Source: JANPPS01 sp965246835
GTDB taxonomy: Bacteria; Pseudomonadota; Alphaproteobacteria; Acetobacterales; Acetobacteraceae
Assembly (NCBI GenBank): GCA_965246835.1
Contig: CBDFFQ010000001.1
Coordinates: 1,488,001 to 1,552,000 of the forward strand
Length of the DNA: 64,000 nt
Reading direction: 5' to 3'
The position numbers and the translations under genes were made by a program. Below, one piece after another: positions 17,735 to 25,461 of this stretch (the first letter of the stretch is position 1; each line of letters begins with the position of its first letter). The notes under the pieces were generated by a model. It was not told the origin of the DNA. It searched no databases and was given only the letters and a program-made list of their open reading frames with translations.

Positions 17735-19575
17735 CCGGGATCCAACAGCAACGCGACGATCCCGGCCGCCTGCTCCGCCGCCGACCGGCCATCGGGGCGC
17801 AGATGCACCTCCGGAGCCTCGGGCGCTTCATACGGCGCATCGAGGCCGGTGAAGCCCGGGATGCCCCCGGCAGCGGCGCGGGCATACAGCCCCTTCGGAT
17901 CCCGAAGCCGGCACTCCGCCAGCGGCGTATCCACGAAGATCTCGAGAAACCGGCCCCCCGCTGCCGCCCGCGCCCGCGCCCGGTCGGCGCGATACGGGCT
18001 GATGGCGCTCACCAGCACGATCAGCCCGGCATCCTGCATCAATCCCGCGACCTCCCCGATGCGGCGCACATTCTCCGCCCGGTCCGCGGCCGCGAAGCCC
18101 AGATCGGCGTTCAACCCATGCCGCAACCGGTCCCCGTCCAGCACATAGGTGTGCCGCCCCAGCGCATGCAGCTGCCGCTCCACCAGGTTGGCGAGCGTCG
18201 ATTTGCCGGAGCCCGACAGCCCGGTGAACCACAGCACCGCCGGGGCCTGGTCCTTGAGCCGCGCGCGCGCCGGGCCATCGACCTCCAGCTCCTGCCAGGC
18301 CACGTTCCGGGCCGGTTGCGCCGATCGCACCATGCCGACGCCCACCGTGGCATGACTGTGCGGGTCCATCACGATGAAACCGCCCAGCGTGCGGCATTCC
18401 GCGAACGGCGCGCACACCAGCGGCGCATCGAGCGTGACCTGCACCAGCCCCAGCTCGTTCAACGCGAGGCCCGTGCTGGGCTGTTCGGCCCGCGTCTCGA
18501 TATCCAGCCGGTGCCGCACCTCGAGCCCCGCCCCAACCGTCCGCGTGCCGAGTTTCACGCGATAGCGGGCACCGGGGCGAAGCGGCGCGTCCGACAGCCA
18601 GACCAGCTGCGCCGTCAATCGCTCCGCCACGATCGCCGGTAGCGCGGCATCCGCCAGCACGTCCCCGCGCGCCACGTCGATCGCCCGGTCCAGCACCAGG
18701 GTCACCGCCGTCCCGGCCTCCGCAAGATCGAGGTCCCCGCTCATGGTCACGATGCGCGACACCGTGGCGCCGCGAAAGCTGGGCAACGCCACCACGGCGT
18801 CCCCGGGCCGCACATGACCGGACGCGATCGTCCCGGCATAGCCGCGAAAATCCTGGTCGGGCCGGCTCACGAGTTGCACCGGCAAACGAAAGGGCTGCAG
18901 CGGCGCCGCGTCCACCCGCACGGTCTCGAGGTGCTCCAGCAGGGCCGGGCCCCGATACCACGGCGTCCGCGCACTCGGCTCGATGAGGTTGTCCCCGTGC
19001 CGGGCCGAAAGCGGGATGGCGCGGATGTCCTGGAAGCCCAGCCCCTCGCTCGCCTCCGCAAACGCCGCCACCACCGCATCGAACCGCGCCTGGTCGAAAT
19101 CCACCAGGTCGATCTTGTTCACCGCCAGCACCACGTGCCGGATGCCCATGAGCCCGGCGATGAACGCATGCCGCCGCGTCTGCGTCAGCACGCCCAGCCG
19201 CGCATCCACCAGCAGGATCGCGAGCTCCGCGGCCGAGGCGCCGGTCGCCATATTGCGCGTGTATTGCTCGTGCCCCGGCGTATCCGCCACGATGAACCGC
19301 CGCCGCTTCGTCTCGAAATAGCGGTAGGCGACGTCGATCGTGATGCCCTGCTCCCGCTCCGCCTCCAGCCCGTCGACCAGCAGCGCGTAATCCGTGCGCT
19401 CCCCATCCGTGCCATGCCGCCGGGTATCGGCCTGCAACTGCACCAGCTGGTCATCCAGCACGGCATGCGTGTCGTGCAGCAGCCGCCCGATCAGCGTGGA
19501 TTTCCCGTCATCCACGCTGCCGCATGTCAGGAACCGGAGCGGCGGGGGCGGCGGCAGGATCGACAGGCCGTCCAT
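17731..19575 (-). CDS. cysNC: Fused sulfate adenylyltransferase large subunit / APS kinase
   Basis: 614 residues. The N-terminal CysN GTPase shows GSVDDGKSTLIGRLL, DTPGHEQYTRNM and VNKIDLVD and regulates ATP sulfurylase activity of CysD. The C-terminal CysC domain, from about residue 440, has its own P-loop GLSGSGKSTLA and the kinase motifs RHGLNADLGF and FVDTPLAECRLRDPKGLYARA. Start ATG overlaps the cysD stop by one base. Together with CysD it converts sulfate to APS and then PAPS. Confidence 0.96.
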   Translation of the reverse strand: MDGLSILPPPPPLRFLTCGSVDDGKSTLIGRLLHDTHAVLDDQLVQLQADTRRHGTDGERTDYALLVDGLEAEREQGITIDVAYRYFETKRRRFIVADTPGHEQYTRNMATGASAAELAILLVDARLGVLTQTRRHAFIAGLMGIRHVVLAVNKIDLVDFDQARFDAVVAAFAEASEGLGFQDIRAIPLSARHGDNLIEPSARTPWYRGPALLEHLETVRVDAAPLQPFRLPVQLVSRPDQDFRGYAGTIASGHVRPGDAVVALPSFRGATVSRIVTMSGDLDLAEAGTAVTLVLDRAIDVARGDVLADAALPAIVAERLTAQLVWLSDAPLRPGARYRVKLGTRTVGAGLEVRHRLDIETRAEQPSTGLALNELGLVQVTLDAPLVCAPFAECRTLGGFIVMDPHSHATVGVGMVRSAQPARNVAWQELEVDGPARARLKDQAPAVLWFTGLSGSGKSTLANLVERQLHALGRHTYVLDGDRLRHGLNADLGFAAADRAENVRRIGEVAGLMQDAGLIVLVSAISPYRADRARARAAAGGRFLEIFVDTPLAECRLRDPKGLYARAAAGGIPGFTGLDAPYEAPEAPEVHLRPDGRSAAEQAAGIVALLLDPG

Positions 19576-20513
19576 CAGAAATACCCCTCCCGCTTCTTGC
19601 GCTCCATCGAATCGCCACCATCCCGGTCGATCAGCCGCGTGCTCCGCTCCGACTGCCGGCCCGCCCGCATCTCCGCCATCACCTCCGCGACCGTCATGGC
19701 CGAAGACGGCACGGCCGAGGTCAGCGGATAGCACCCGAGCGACCGGAACCGCACGGACCGCATCTGCGCCCGTTCGCCCGGTTGCAGCACCAGCCGGTCG
19801 TCATCCAGCACGATCAGCGCGCCATCCCGCTCCACCACGGGGCGGAGCGCCGCGAAATACAGCGGCACCACCGGGATCGCCTCGGCCTCGATGTAACGCC
19901 AGATGTCCCGCTCGGTCCAATTCGACAGCGGGAACACCCGCACCGACTGGCCCGGCATCACCCGCGCATTATACAAATTCCAGAACTCCGCCCGCTGATC
20001 CCCGGGATCCCAGGCCTGCGCCGCGCTGCGGAGCGAGACCACCCGCTCCTTGGCGCGGGATTTCTCCTCATCCCGCCGGGCGCCGCCGAACACCGCGTCG
20101 AACCCCTGGGCCTGCAGCACCTGCTTCAGCGCCTCCGTCTTCATGACCTGCGTGTAGTAGGAAGCGCCGTGGTCGAACGGGTTGATGCCCCGGCGCACCC
20201 CATCCGCATTGGTGTGCACGATCAGCCGCACACCGGCCCGCGCCGCGACCTGGTCACGGAAAGCGATCATCTCCCGGAACTTCCACCCGGTATCGACATG
20301 CACCAGCGGAAACGGCGGTGGCGCCGGGTAGAAAGCCTTGCGGATCAGATGCAGCAGAACGGTGGAATCTTTGCCGATCGAATACAGCATCGCCGGGTTG
20401 CGGCTTTCGGCCGCGATCTCCCGGATGATGTGGATGCTCTCGCTCTCAAGCCGGCGAAGGTCGGCGATGTCGCCGGGGGCATGGAGCGTCGCTGCGGCAG
20501 AGACGGCGTTCAT
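19575..20513 (-). CDS. cysD: Sulfate adenylyltransferase subunit 2
   Basis: 312 residues from the ATG at 20513, which overlaps the cysH stop by 4 bp. An N-type ATP pyrophosphatase: the PP-loop is YSIGKDSTVLLHL, and family blocks are VHVDTGWKFREMI, GINPFDHGASYYTQVMKTEALKQ, FGGARRDEEKSRAKER and FPLSNWTERDIWRYI. It ends with RKKREGYF, as most CysD proteins do. It makes APS from ATP and sulfate in complex with CysN. Confidence 0.97.
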   Translation of the reverse strand: MNAVSAAATLHAPGDIADLRRLESESIHIIREIAAESRNPAMLYSIGKDSTVLLHLIRKAFYPAPPPFPLVHVDTGWKFREMIAFRDQVAARAGVRLIVHTNADGVRRGINPFDHGASYYTQVMKTEALKQVLQAQGFDAVFGGARRDEEKSRAKERVVSLRSAAQAWDPGDQRAEFWNLYNARVMPGQSVRVFPLSNWTERDIWRYIEAEAIPVVPLYFAALRPVVERDGALIVLDDDRLVLQPGERAQMRSVRFRSLGCYPLTSAVPSSAMTVAEVMAEMRAGRQSERSTRLIDRDGGDSMERKKREGYF

Positions 20514-21223
20514 GCCACGCCCCCGATCGGGGCCGGGCGGGGCAGGTGGATGCCGCACTCCGTCTTGCCCGTCCCGGACCAGCGCCCGGCGCGCGCAGCC
20601 TCACCCGGCAGGTTCGGCCGGGTGCACGGCACGCAGCCGACGGAGCCATACCCCGCCGCCGCCAGCGGATGCGGGCGCAGACCGTGACGGTCGCGATACT
20701 GCGCCAGGTCAGTCTCGGTCCAGGACACGAGCGGGTTCAGCTTCACCACACCCGATTCCTGTTCCTCGAACAGCGGCAGCGCGCCCCGCTCGCCGCCCTG
20801 CACCCGCCGCCGTCCGGTGATCCAGGCGGCAAAGCCCTGCACGGCCGCGTCCAACGGCTCCACCTTGCGGTGCCAGCAGCAGGCATCGGGCGCCTCCTGC
20901 CACAGCACCCCGTCGGGATCGAGCTGGGCGATGGACGGCGCCGGGCTGGCGGTGCGCACATCCACCAGGCCGAGATCGGCACAGAGCGCATCCCGGTAGG
21001 CGAGGGTCTCGGGAAACAGCCGGCCGGTATCGATGAAGATCACGGGGATCGCCGGGTCCGTGTCGGCGACCAGATGAAGCAGGACCGCACTATCTATCCC
21101 GAACGAGGACACGAGCGCGATCCGCCCGGCGAAAACCTCACGCACCATGCGCTGCAGCAGCGCGCGCGCCGCACTGGCAGGCGGCTCCCCATCGCCCGTC
21201 CCGATCCGTCCTATCGACCCCAT
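20510..21223 (-). CDS. cysH: Adenylyl-sulfate (APS) reductase, iron-sulfur type
   Basis: 237 residues from the ATG at 21223, preceded by GGGAG six bases upstream. A PP-loop-like SSFGIDSAVLLHL binds the nucleotide. The catalytic cysteine is C223 in KTECGIH. Paired cysteines C115-C116 (ACCWHRK) and C197/C200 (GCVPC) bind a [4Fe-4S] cluster, which marks the bacterial APS-reducing class rather than the PAPS-only enzyme. First gene of cysH-cysD-cysNC-tauE. The reduced product is sulfite. Confidence 0.95.
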   Translation of the reverse strand: MGSIGRIGTGDGEPPASAARALLQRMVREVFAGRIALVSSFGIDSAVLLHLVADTDPAIPVIFIDTGRLFPETLAYRDALCADLGLVDVRTASPAPSIAQLDPDGVLWQEAPDACCWHRKVEPLDAAVQGFAAWITGRRRVQGGERGALPLFEEQESGVVKLNPLVSWTETDLAQYRDRHGLRPHPLAAAGYGSVGCVPCTRPNLPGEAARAGRWSGTGKTECGIHLPRPAPIGGVA

Positions 21224-21278
21224 AACCCGCTCCCGGTAGAGGCGAACCCGCCCCGATCGCAAACAGGAGTGAAGTTTT

Positions 21279-21308
21279 ATTCTCCGCAGGTCAACTAACT
21301 GCGATCAA
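21279..21308 (-). promoter_or_regulatory. Possible promoter of the cys operon
   Basis: On the minus strand TTGATC (21308-21303), an 18-base spacer and GAGAAT (21284-21279, four of six) lie 56 bases upstream of the cysH start in a noticeably AT-richer gap. A second TTGACC lies within it. Weak match; listed because the gap is otherwise unexplained. Confidence 0.3.
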
Positions 21309-21357
21309 AAAGGAAGAACTTTCCCCGCCAACCGAATTGGGCGCGAGGCCTGCGCTG

Positions 21358-22563
21358 TCATTGCACCAAGGGGCAACCCCCGCCCGCCATGGGGCGGAAC
21401 GCTTCCGCCGCCGGAATGGTCGCGATCGTGGTATAGTAATCCCAGCGGCCCCGGCTCTCGGCGGGCTTCTTCACCTGGAACAGATACATGTCATGCACCG
21501 CCCGGCCGTCCCGCCGGATAGCGGTCGTGCCGAACAGCGCATCCTCGATCGGCGCAGCACCCATCTGCGCCACCACTTTGGCGCCCGAAACGCTATCCGC
21601 CGCCGCCGCCGCGCGCAGATAGGCCAGCACGCTCGAATACACCCCGGCATGGTTCATCGTCGGCATCCGCCCGGCCGCCCGCGCCGCAAAGGCCTGACTC
21701 CAGGTCCGGGTGCGGTCGTTCAGGTCCCAATAGAACGCCTCCGTCAGCACCAGGCCCTGCGCCGTTTGCAGCCCCAGCGCGTCCACGTCCGTCAGAAAAA
21801 CCAGCAGCCCGGCCAAACGCTGCTTCCCGTCCCGCCCGATGCCGAACTCCGCCGCCTGCTTGATCGCATTGCTGGTGTCGGTCCCGGCATTGGCCAAAGC
21901 GATCACCCTGGCGCCCGAAGATTGCGCCGTTAGCAGATAGGAAGAAAGATCGCTGGTATCGAGCGGGTGCTTCGCCTCCCCCACCACCCGGCCGCCATTC
22001 GCCGTCACAAGCGCCGTCGCGTCGCGGGACAGCGCCTGCCCGAACGCATAATCCGCCGTGATCAAGAACCAGCTATCGCCGCCCTGCTTCACCAGGGCCC
22101 GCGCCGTGCCGTTGGCGAGCGCCCACGTGTCGAACGTCCATTGCACGGTGGTCGGCGCGCAGAACTTACCCGTAAGATCGCTGGTCGCGGTCGAGCTCGC
22201 GAGGAAGGCACGGTCCTTGTCCCGCAGCACCTGGTTCACCGCCAGCGCCACCGCCGAGTTCGGCACGTCCACTACCGCGGTCACGCCTTCCTGGTCCACC
22301 CAGCGCCGGACGATGGCGGCGCCGACATCGGCCTTGTTCTGATGATCGGCGCCCACGATCTCCACCCTGGGCGCCCCCGGTCCGGCGCCGCGCGCAAACT
22401 CCTCCGCCGCCATCTGCGCCGCCACCACGGAGTTCTTGCCCGACAGATCGGCAAACGGGCCGCTCATGTCGTTCAGCACGCCCACGCGCAGCACCCCGCC
22501 CGGGATCTCCGCCCAGGCCGATGTGGCAACGCAGAGCGCCACGGCCGTCAAACGAGCGATCAT
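21358..22563 (-). CDS. Branched-chain amino acid/urea-type ABC transporter solute-binding protein
   Basis: 401 residues with signal peptide MIARLTAVALCVATSAWA. A type I periplasmic binding fold: RVGVLNDMSGPFADLSGKNS at the N-terminus, then VEIVGADHQNKADVGA, and the second-lobe ITADYAFGQALSRDA. No permease or ATPase genes are adjacent, so it is an orphan here. Its ATG overlaps the gentisate dioxygenase stop by 4 bp, so an aromatic or other ring-cleavage related ligand is possible. Ligand unknown. Confidence 0.85.
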   Translation of the reverse strand: MIARLTAVALCVATSAWAEIPGGVLRVGVLNDMSGPFADLSGKNSVVAAQMAAEEFARGAGPGAPRVEIVGADHQNKADVGAAIVRRWVDQEGVTAVVDVPNSAVALAVNQVLRDKDRAFLASSTATSDLTGKFCAPTTVQWTFDTWALANGTARALVKQGGDSWFLITADYAFGQALSRDATALVTANGGRVVGEAKHPLDTSDLSSYLLTAQSSGARVIALANAGTDTSNAIKQAAEFGIGRDGKQRLAGLLVFLTDVDALGLQTAQGLVLTEAFYWDLNDRTRTWSQAFAARAAGRMPTMNHAGVYSSVLAYLRAAAAADSVSGAKVVAQMGAAPIEDALFGTTAIRRDGRAVHDMYLFQVKKPAESRGRWDYYTTIATIPAAEAFRPMAGGGCPLVQ

Positions 22564-23633
22564 GGGTGCTTCCAGTCTTCTTGATTGTTGCCGCGGTCCT
22601 CGCGGAAAAGATGCAGCGCCTCCTGGATCGGCCGGTCGGAAAACGAGAACAGCACGCTGTCCTCCGCCGCCTCATGCCGCACCCGGTGCCAGGACGGCAC
22701 GACGAAAAGATCCCGCTTTGCCCAGTTCACCACGAAATCGCTGCCATCCCGCCGGGTCACGATGCTGCGTCCATGGCCCTCGATCGGCGCAAACACCGTG
22801 GCATCCGTCGCGCGATAGGCCGCCGTCGCGAACCCTTGCGGCAGCAGCTGCACGAAGGTGCCCATCGTCGCCATCGCATGGCCGCCCGTGACCGGGTTGG
22901 CATAGCGCATCTTGAGCCCGTGGCAGGCATCCCACTCCTCCGCGCGCCGCATCCGCTCCAGCGCCTCCCGCGTGCGGGCATAGGGGTAGTTGAATACCGG
23001 CGAGCTTCCGCCAGCCCCGCGATGATCGACCGGCAACAGGTTGGCCCCATACCGCGCATCGCTGTCGCCCTGGGGCAGCGTGATCGGCTGCTCGTCCTGA
23101 CCGAGCTGCTCGGCAAACGACGCATCGAGGAACTGCACCACCGGGATGTCCAGCCCATCGAGCCAGAACACCGGATCGCTGCCCGGATTGCCGTGATCGT
23201 GCCAGGCCATGGGCGGCGTGATGATGAAATCGCCCTCCCGCATCGCCGTCCGCTCGCCATTCACGGCGGTATAGGCGCCCGCACCCTCCAGCACGAAGCG
23301 GAGCGCCGCCTGAGAATGCCGGTGCGCGGGCGCCACCTCCCCGGGCAGCACGAGTTGCACCCCGGCATAGAGGCTCGTGGTGATGCGGGATTGGCCGCGC
23401 AGACCAGGATTCTCCAGCACCAGCACCCGGCGCTCCGCCTCCTTGGCCGTGATCAGCCCGCCCGCCTCCATCATCGCCGCCCGCACATCCGCGAAGCGCC
23501 AGCCATACGGCTCGCAACCACTCACAGGCTCCGGCGTGACCAAGTTGGCGAGCGAGGTCCAGAGCGGCGTCAGGTTCTGCTGGCCGATACGGTCGTAAAA
23601 GGCCTGGCGCTCCGGCGTCTCCGCGGCCTGCAT
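22560..23633 (-). CDS. Gentisate 1,2-dioxygenase-family cupin enzyme
   Basis: 357 residues with two cupin domains. The N-terminal metal site reads PAHRHSQAALRFVLEG with a later WHDHGN histidine pair, the iron ligands of the gentisate dioxygenase family, which opens the ring of gentisate to maleylpyruvate. The C-terminal cupin ends with VVPSWHRVRHEA. Genes for maleylpyruvate isomerase and hydrolase are not in the window. It follows the CXXCW gene after 20 bp and so appears to be in the xox operon, an unusual location. Substrate could be a related ring compound. Confidence 0.85.
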   Translation of the reverse strand: MQAAETPERQAFYDRIGQQNLTPLWTSLANLVTPEPVSGCEPYGWRFADVRAAMMEAGGLITAKEAERRVLVLENPGLRGQSRITTSLYAGVQLVLPGEVAPAHRHSQAALRFVLEGAGAYTAVNGERTAMREGDFIITPPMAWHDHGNPGSDPVFWLDGLDIPVVQFLDASFAEQLGQDEQPITLPQGDSDARYGANLLPVDHRGAGGSSPVFNYPYARTREALERMRRAEEWDACHGLKMRYANPVTGGHAMATMGTFVQLLPQGFATAAYRATDATVFAPIEGHGRSIVTRRDGSDFVVNWAKRDLFVVPSWHRVRHEAAEDSVLFSFSDRPIQEALHLFREDRGNNQEDWKHP

Positions 23634-23653
23634 CGTTCTCTCCCGTTCGATGC

Positions 23654-24190
23654 CTACTCGAATAACTCAGGCGAGGCGTCCTGCAAACTCAGGCCGGCGC
23701 CAGCCCAGCCCTCGACCCCCTCCGGATACCACGCGACATGGAACCCGGCCGTCGCGGCCCGGCGCGCGGCGTTCCAGCTCATCCAGCAATCCGGCAGGCA
23801 GAAGAACACGATCGGCGGCGGCGGATCCCCGCCCGCGACCTCCCGCAGCCGCCGAAAGAACCGCGCCTCCACCTCCGGCGCCAGCACGCCCCGCCCCACC
23901 TCCGGCCACCACAGGCTGCCCGGCAGCGTCCGGTGCGCGGCGGGCAGCCAGGGCATGCCGGGGCGCATCGCGTCGGGACGGCGGGGCGCCGGCAGCACGT
24001 CGATCAACACCACGGGCCCGGCGGCCAGCAGCGCCTGCAGCTCGGCAGTATGGACGGTTTGTGCGCCGGGCACGGTGTCCGGCACGGGGGCGCGATACTC
24101 GTCCTGACGATAGCCCTCGGGTACCGGGACGGCCGGGTCGGCATGGGCTGGCGCCGCCGATAGGGCCAGCGCCAGCAACAGCCATCTCAC
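23654..24190 (-). CDS. PQQ-dependent catabolism-associated CXXCW motif protein
   Basis: 178 residues from a GTG start that overlaps the xoxJ stop by 4 bp (GTGA). Signal peptide MRWLLLALALSAAPAHA. A rhodanese-like fold is suggested by VVLIDVLP near residue 58 and the signature FFCLPDCWMSWNAARRA near residue 140, the CxxxCW element (here CLPDCW) that names this family near PQQ-dependent alcohol dehydrogenases. A role in redox or maturation of the periplasmic enzyme is assumed, not shown. Confidence 0.87.
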   Translation of the reverse strand: MRWLLLALALSAAPAHADPAVPVPEGYRQDEYRAPVPDTVPGAQTVHTAELQALLAAGPVVLIDVLPAPRRPDAMRPGMPWLPAAHRTLPGSLWWPEVGRGVLAPEVEARFFRRLREVAGGDPPPPIVFFCLPDCWMSWNAARRAATAGFHVAWYPEGVEGWAGAGLSLQDASPELFE

Positions 24191-24990
24191 GGCCCCGGCT
24201 TGCCTGCTGCGTCCAGCGTCGGCACGCCATACTCGGCCAGCACGGCAGCGATCTCCGGCATGTGCCGCCCGATCGCCTGGTTGATGCGCCGCCGCCACTC
24301 CGGCTCGTTGGCGCGCACGCCCATCGCGATCCGGTAATCGAGCCGCGGCGCGTTCGGCTCGGGCTCCAGGAACTGCGCGGTGAGCGGTAGGTTATCGTGC
24401 CGGATCGCGTAGCCGGCCGGCGGGCCCCAGACCAGCGCCACGTCGATCGTGCCGTCCACGAGGTCTTGCAGCATCTGGCGGGGCGGGTTGCTGATCCGGG
24501 TATCGACCCGCAACGCATACGGCTTCACCCGGTCCATGAGCCCGTGGCGGACCAGCAGGTCGGTGGGGGGCGTCGCGGCCACGACGCCGAAGGTCTTGCC
24601 CTGGAACGCCGGGTCGGTGACGGCGCGGGCAGTGAGGGCGTCCGCCGTGCGGGTCACGATCATGTAGCCGGTGTGGTAATACGGGTTGGTGCTGTCCATG
24701 ATCCCGTCCCCGGTCACGGCGCCCATCACCAGGTCGCATTCCCGCGCCCGAAGTGTATTACGGACAAAGCCCGTGACCTGCGGGAACCACACATAGCTGA
24801 CCGGCAGTTCGAGGTCGGCGCCGATGATGGTGGCGATCTTGTTCTCGAAACCCTCCCCGGCCTCGTTGGAGAACGGCAGGTTATGCGGGTCGGCGCAGAC
24901 TCGCAGCTCGGTGCGGGAGATCAGCTCCGCCCGCTGGGCATAGGCCGGCGCCGCGAGCAGCAGGCACGCGAGGAGGAGCCTACCCGTCAT
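24187..24990 (-). CDS. xoxJ: XoxJ-type periplasmic binding protein of the methanol dehydrogenase operon
   Basis: 267 residues with signal peptide MTGRLLLACLLLAAPAYA. The mature protein is a type II solute-binding fold: LRVCADPHNLPFSNEAGEGFENKIA at the start, then a CDLVMGAVTGD hinge region. This MoxJ/XoxJ family sits beside PQQ methanol dehydrogenases and is thought to help assemble or activate the enzyme rather than feed a transporter. The gene overlaps xoxG by 11 bases. Confidence 0.9.
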   Translation of the reverse strand: MTGRLLLACLLLAAPAYAQRAELISRTELRVCADPHNLPFSNEAGEGFENKIATIIGADLELPVSYVWFPQVTGFVRNTLRARECDLVMGAVTGDGIMDSTNPYYHTGYMIVTRTADALTARAVTDPAFQGKTFGVVAATPPTDLLVRHGLMDRVKPYALRVDTRISNPPRQMLQDLVDGTIDVALVWGPPAGYAIRHDNLPLTAQFLEPEPNAPRLDYRIAMGVRANEPEWRRRINQAIGRHMPEIAAVLAEYGVPTLDAAGKPGP

Positions 24991-25390
24991 CGCCGATGCG
25001 CCGCGGCCGCCCCCGCGGCAGCTTGTCGTCGGACCGGGCTTTCAGGTAGCCGTAGATATCGTCGAGATACAGCACCACGTCCTCCGTCGTGCCGAAGGCG
25101 GGCATGACGTTATTGGAGGTCTTGGTCACGTTCTGCCGGCCATTGACGATCACGTCGGCGAACTGCTCGAAGCTCAGCGATTTCAGCGATTCCGTCAGGC
25201 TCGGCGCATACGAACTGCCGGCGCCGTCAGGCCCGTGGCAGCGATGGCAGGACTCGCCATAGCGCCGATATCCATTGAACACATGCTGATCGACCCGGCC
25301 GCCCTCGATCACATAGACCGGGTCATTCTCCGCCCGGGCGGCGGTCGCGGCGGCCAGGCAAGCCATCGCCACCAACAGAAACTTGGTCAT
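24980..25390 (-). CDS. xoxG: Methanol-dehydrogenase cytochrome c (XoxG)
   Basis: 136 residues with signal peptide ending TAARA. A single heme c site is C48-H-R-C51-H52, with the likely axial Met96 in NVMPAFG. It is the physiological electron acceptor of XoxF. Acidic C-terminal residues and a basic RGRPRR tail follow the heme domain. It lies 71 bp after xoxF in the same direction. Confidence 0.93.
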   Translation of the reverse strand: MTKFLLVAMACLAAATAARAENDPVYVIEGGRVDQHVFNGYRRYGESCHRCHGPDGAGSSYAPSLTESLKSLSFEQFADVIVNGRQNVTKTSNNVMPAFGTTEDVVLYLDDIYGYLKARSDDKLPRGRPRRIGDDG

Positions 25391-25461
25391 GCCAGCAACA
25401 CTCCGGAAGCGTCTCCGGCCACGCAGCGCGCGCGGCCGGAGCAGTCACGTCAGCGATCCGA

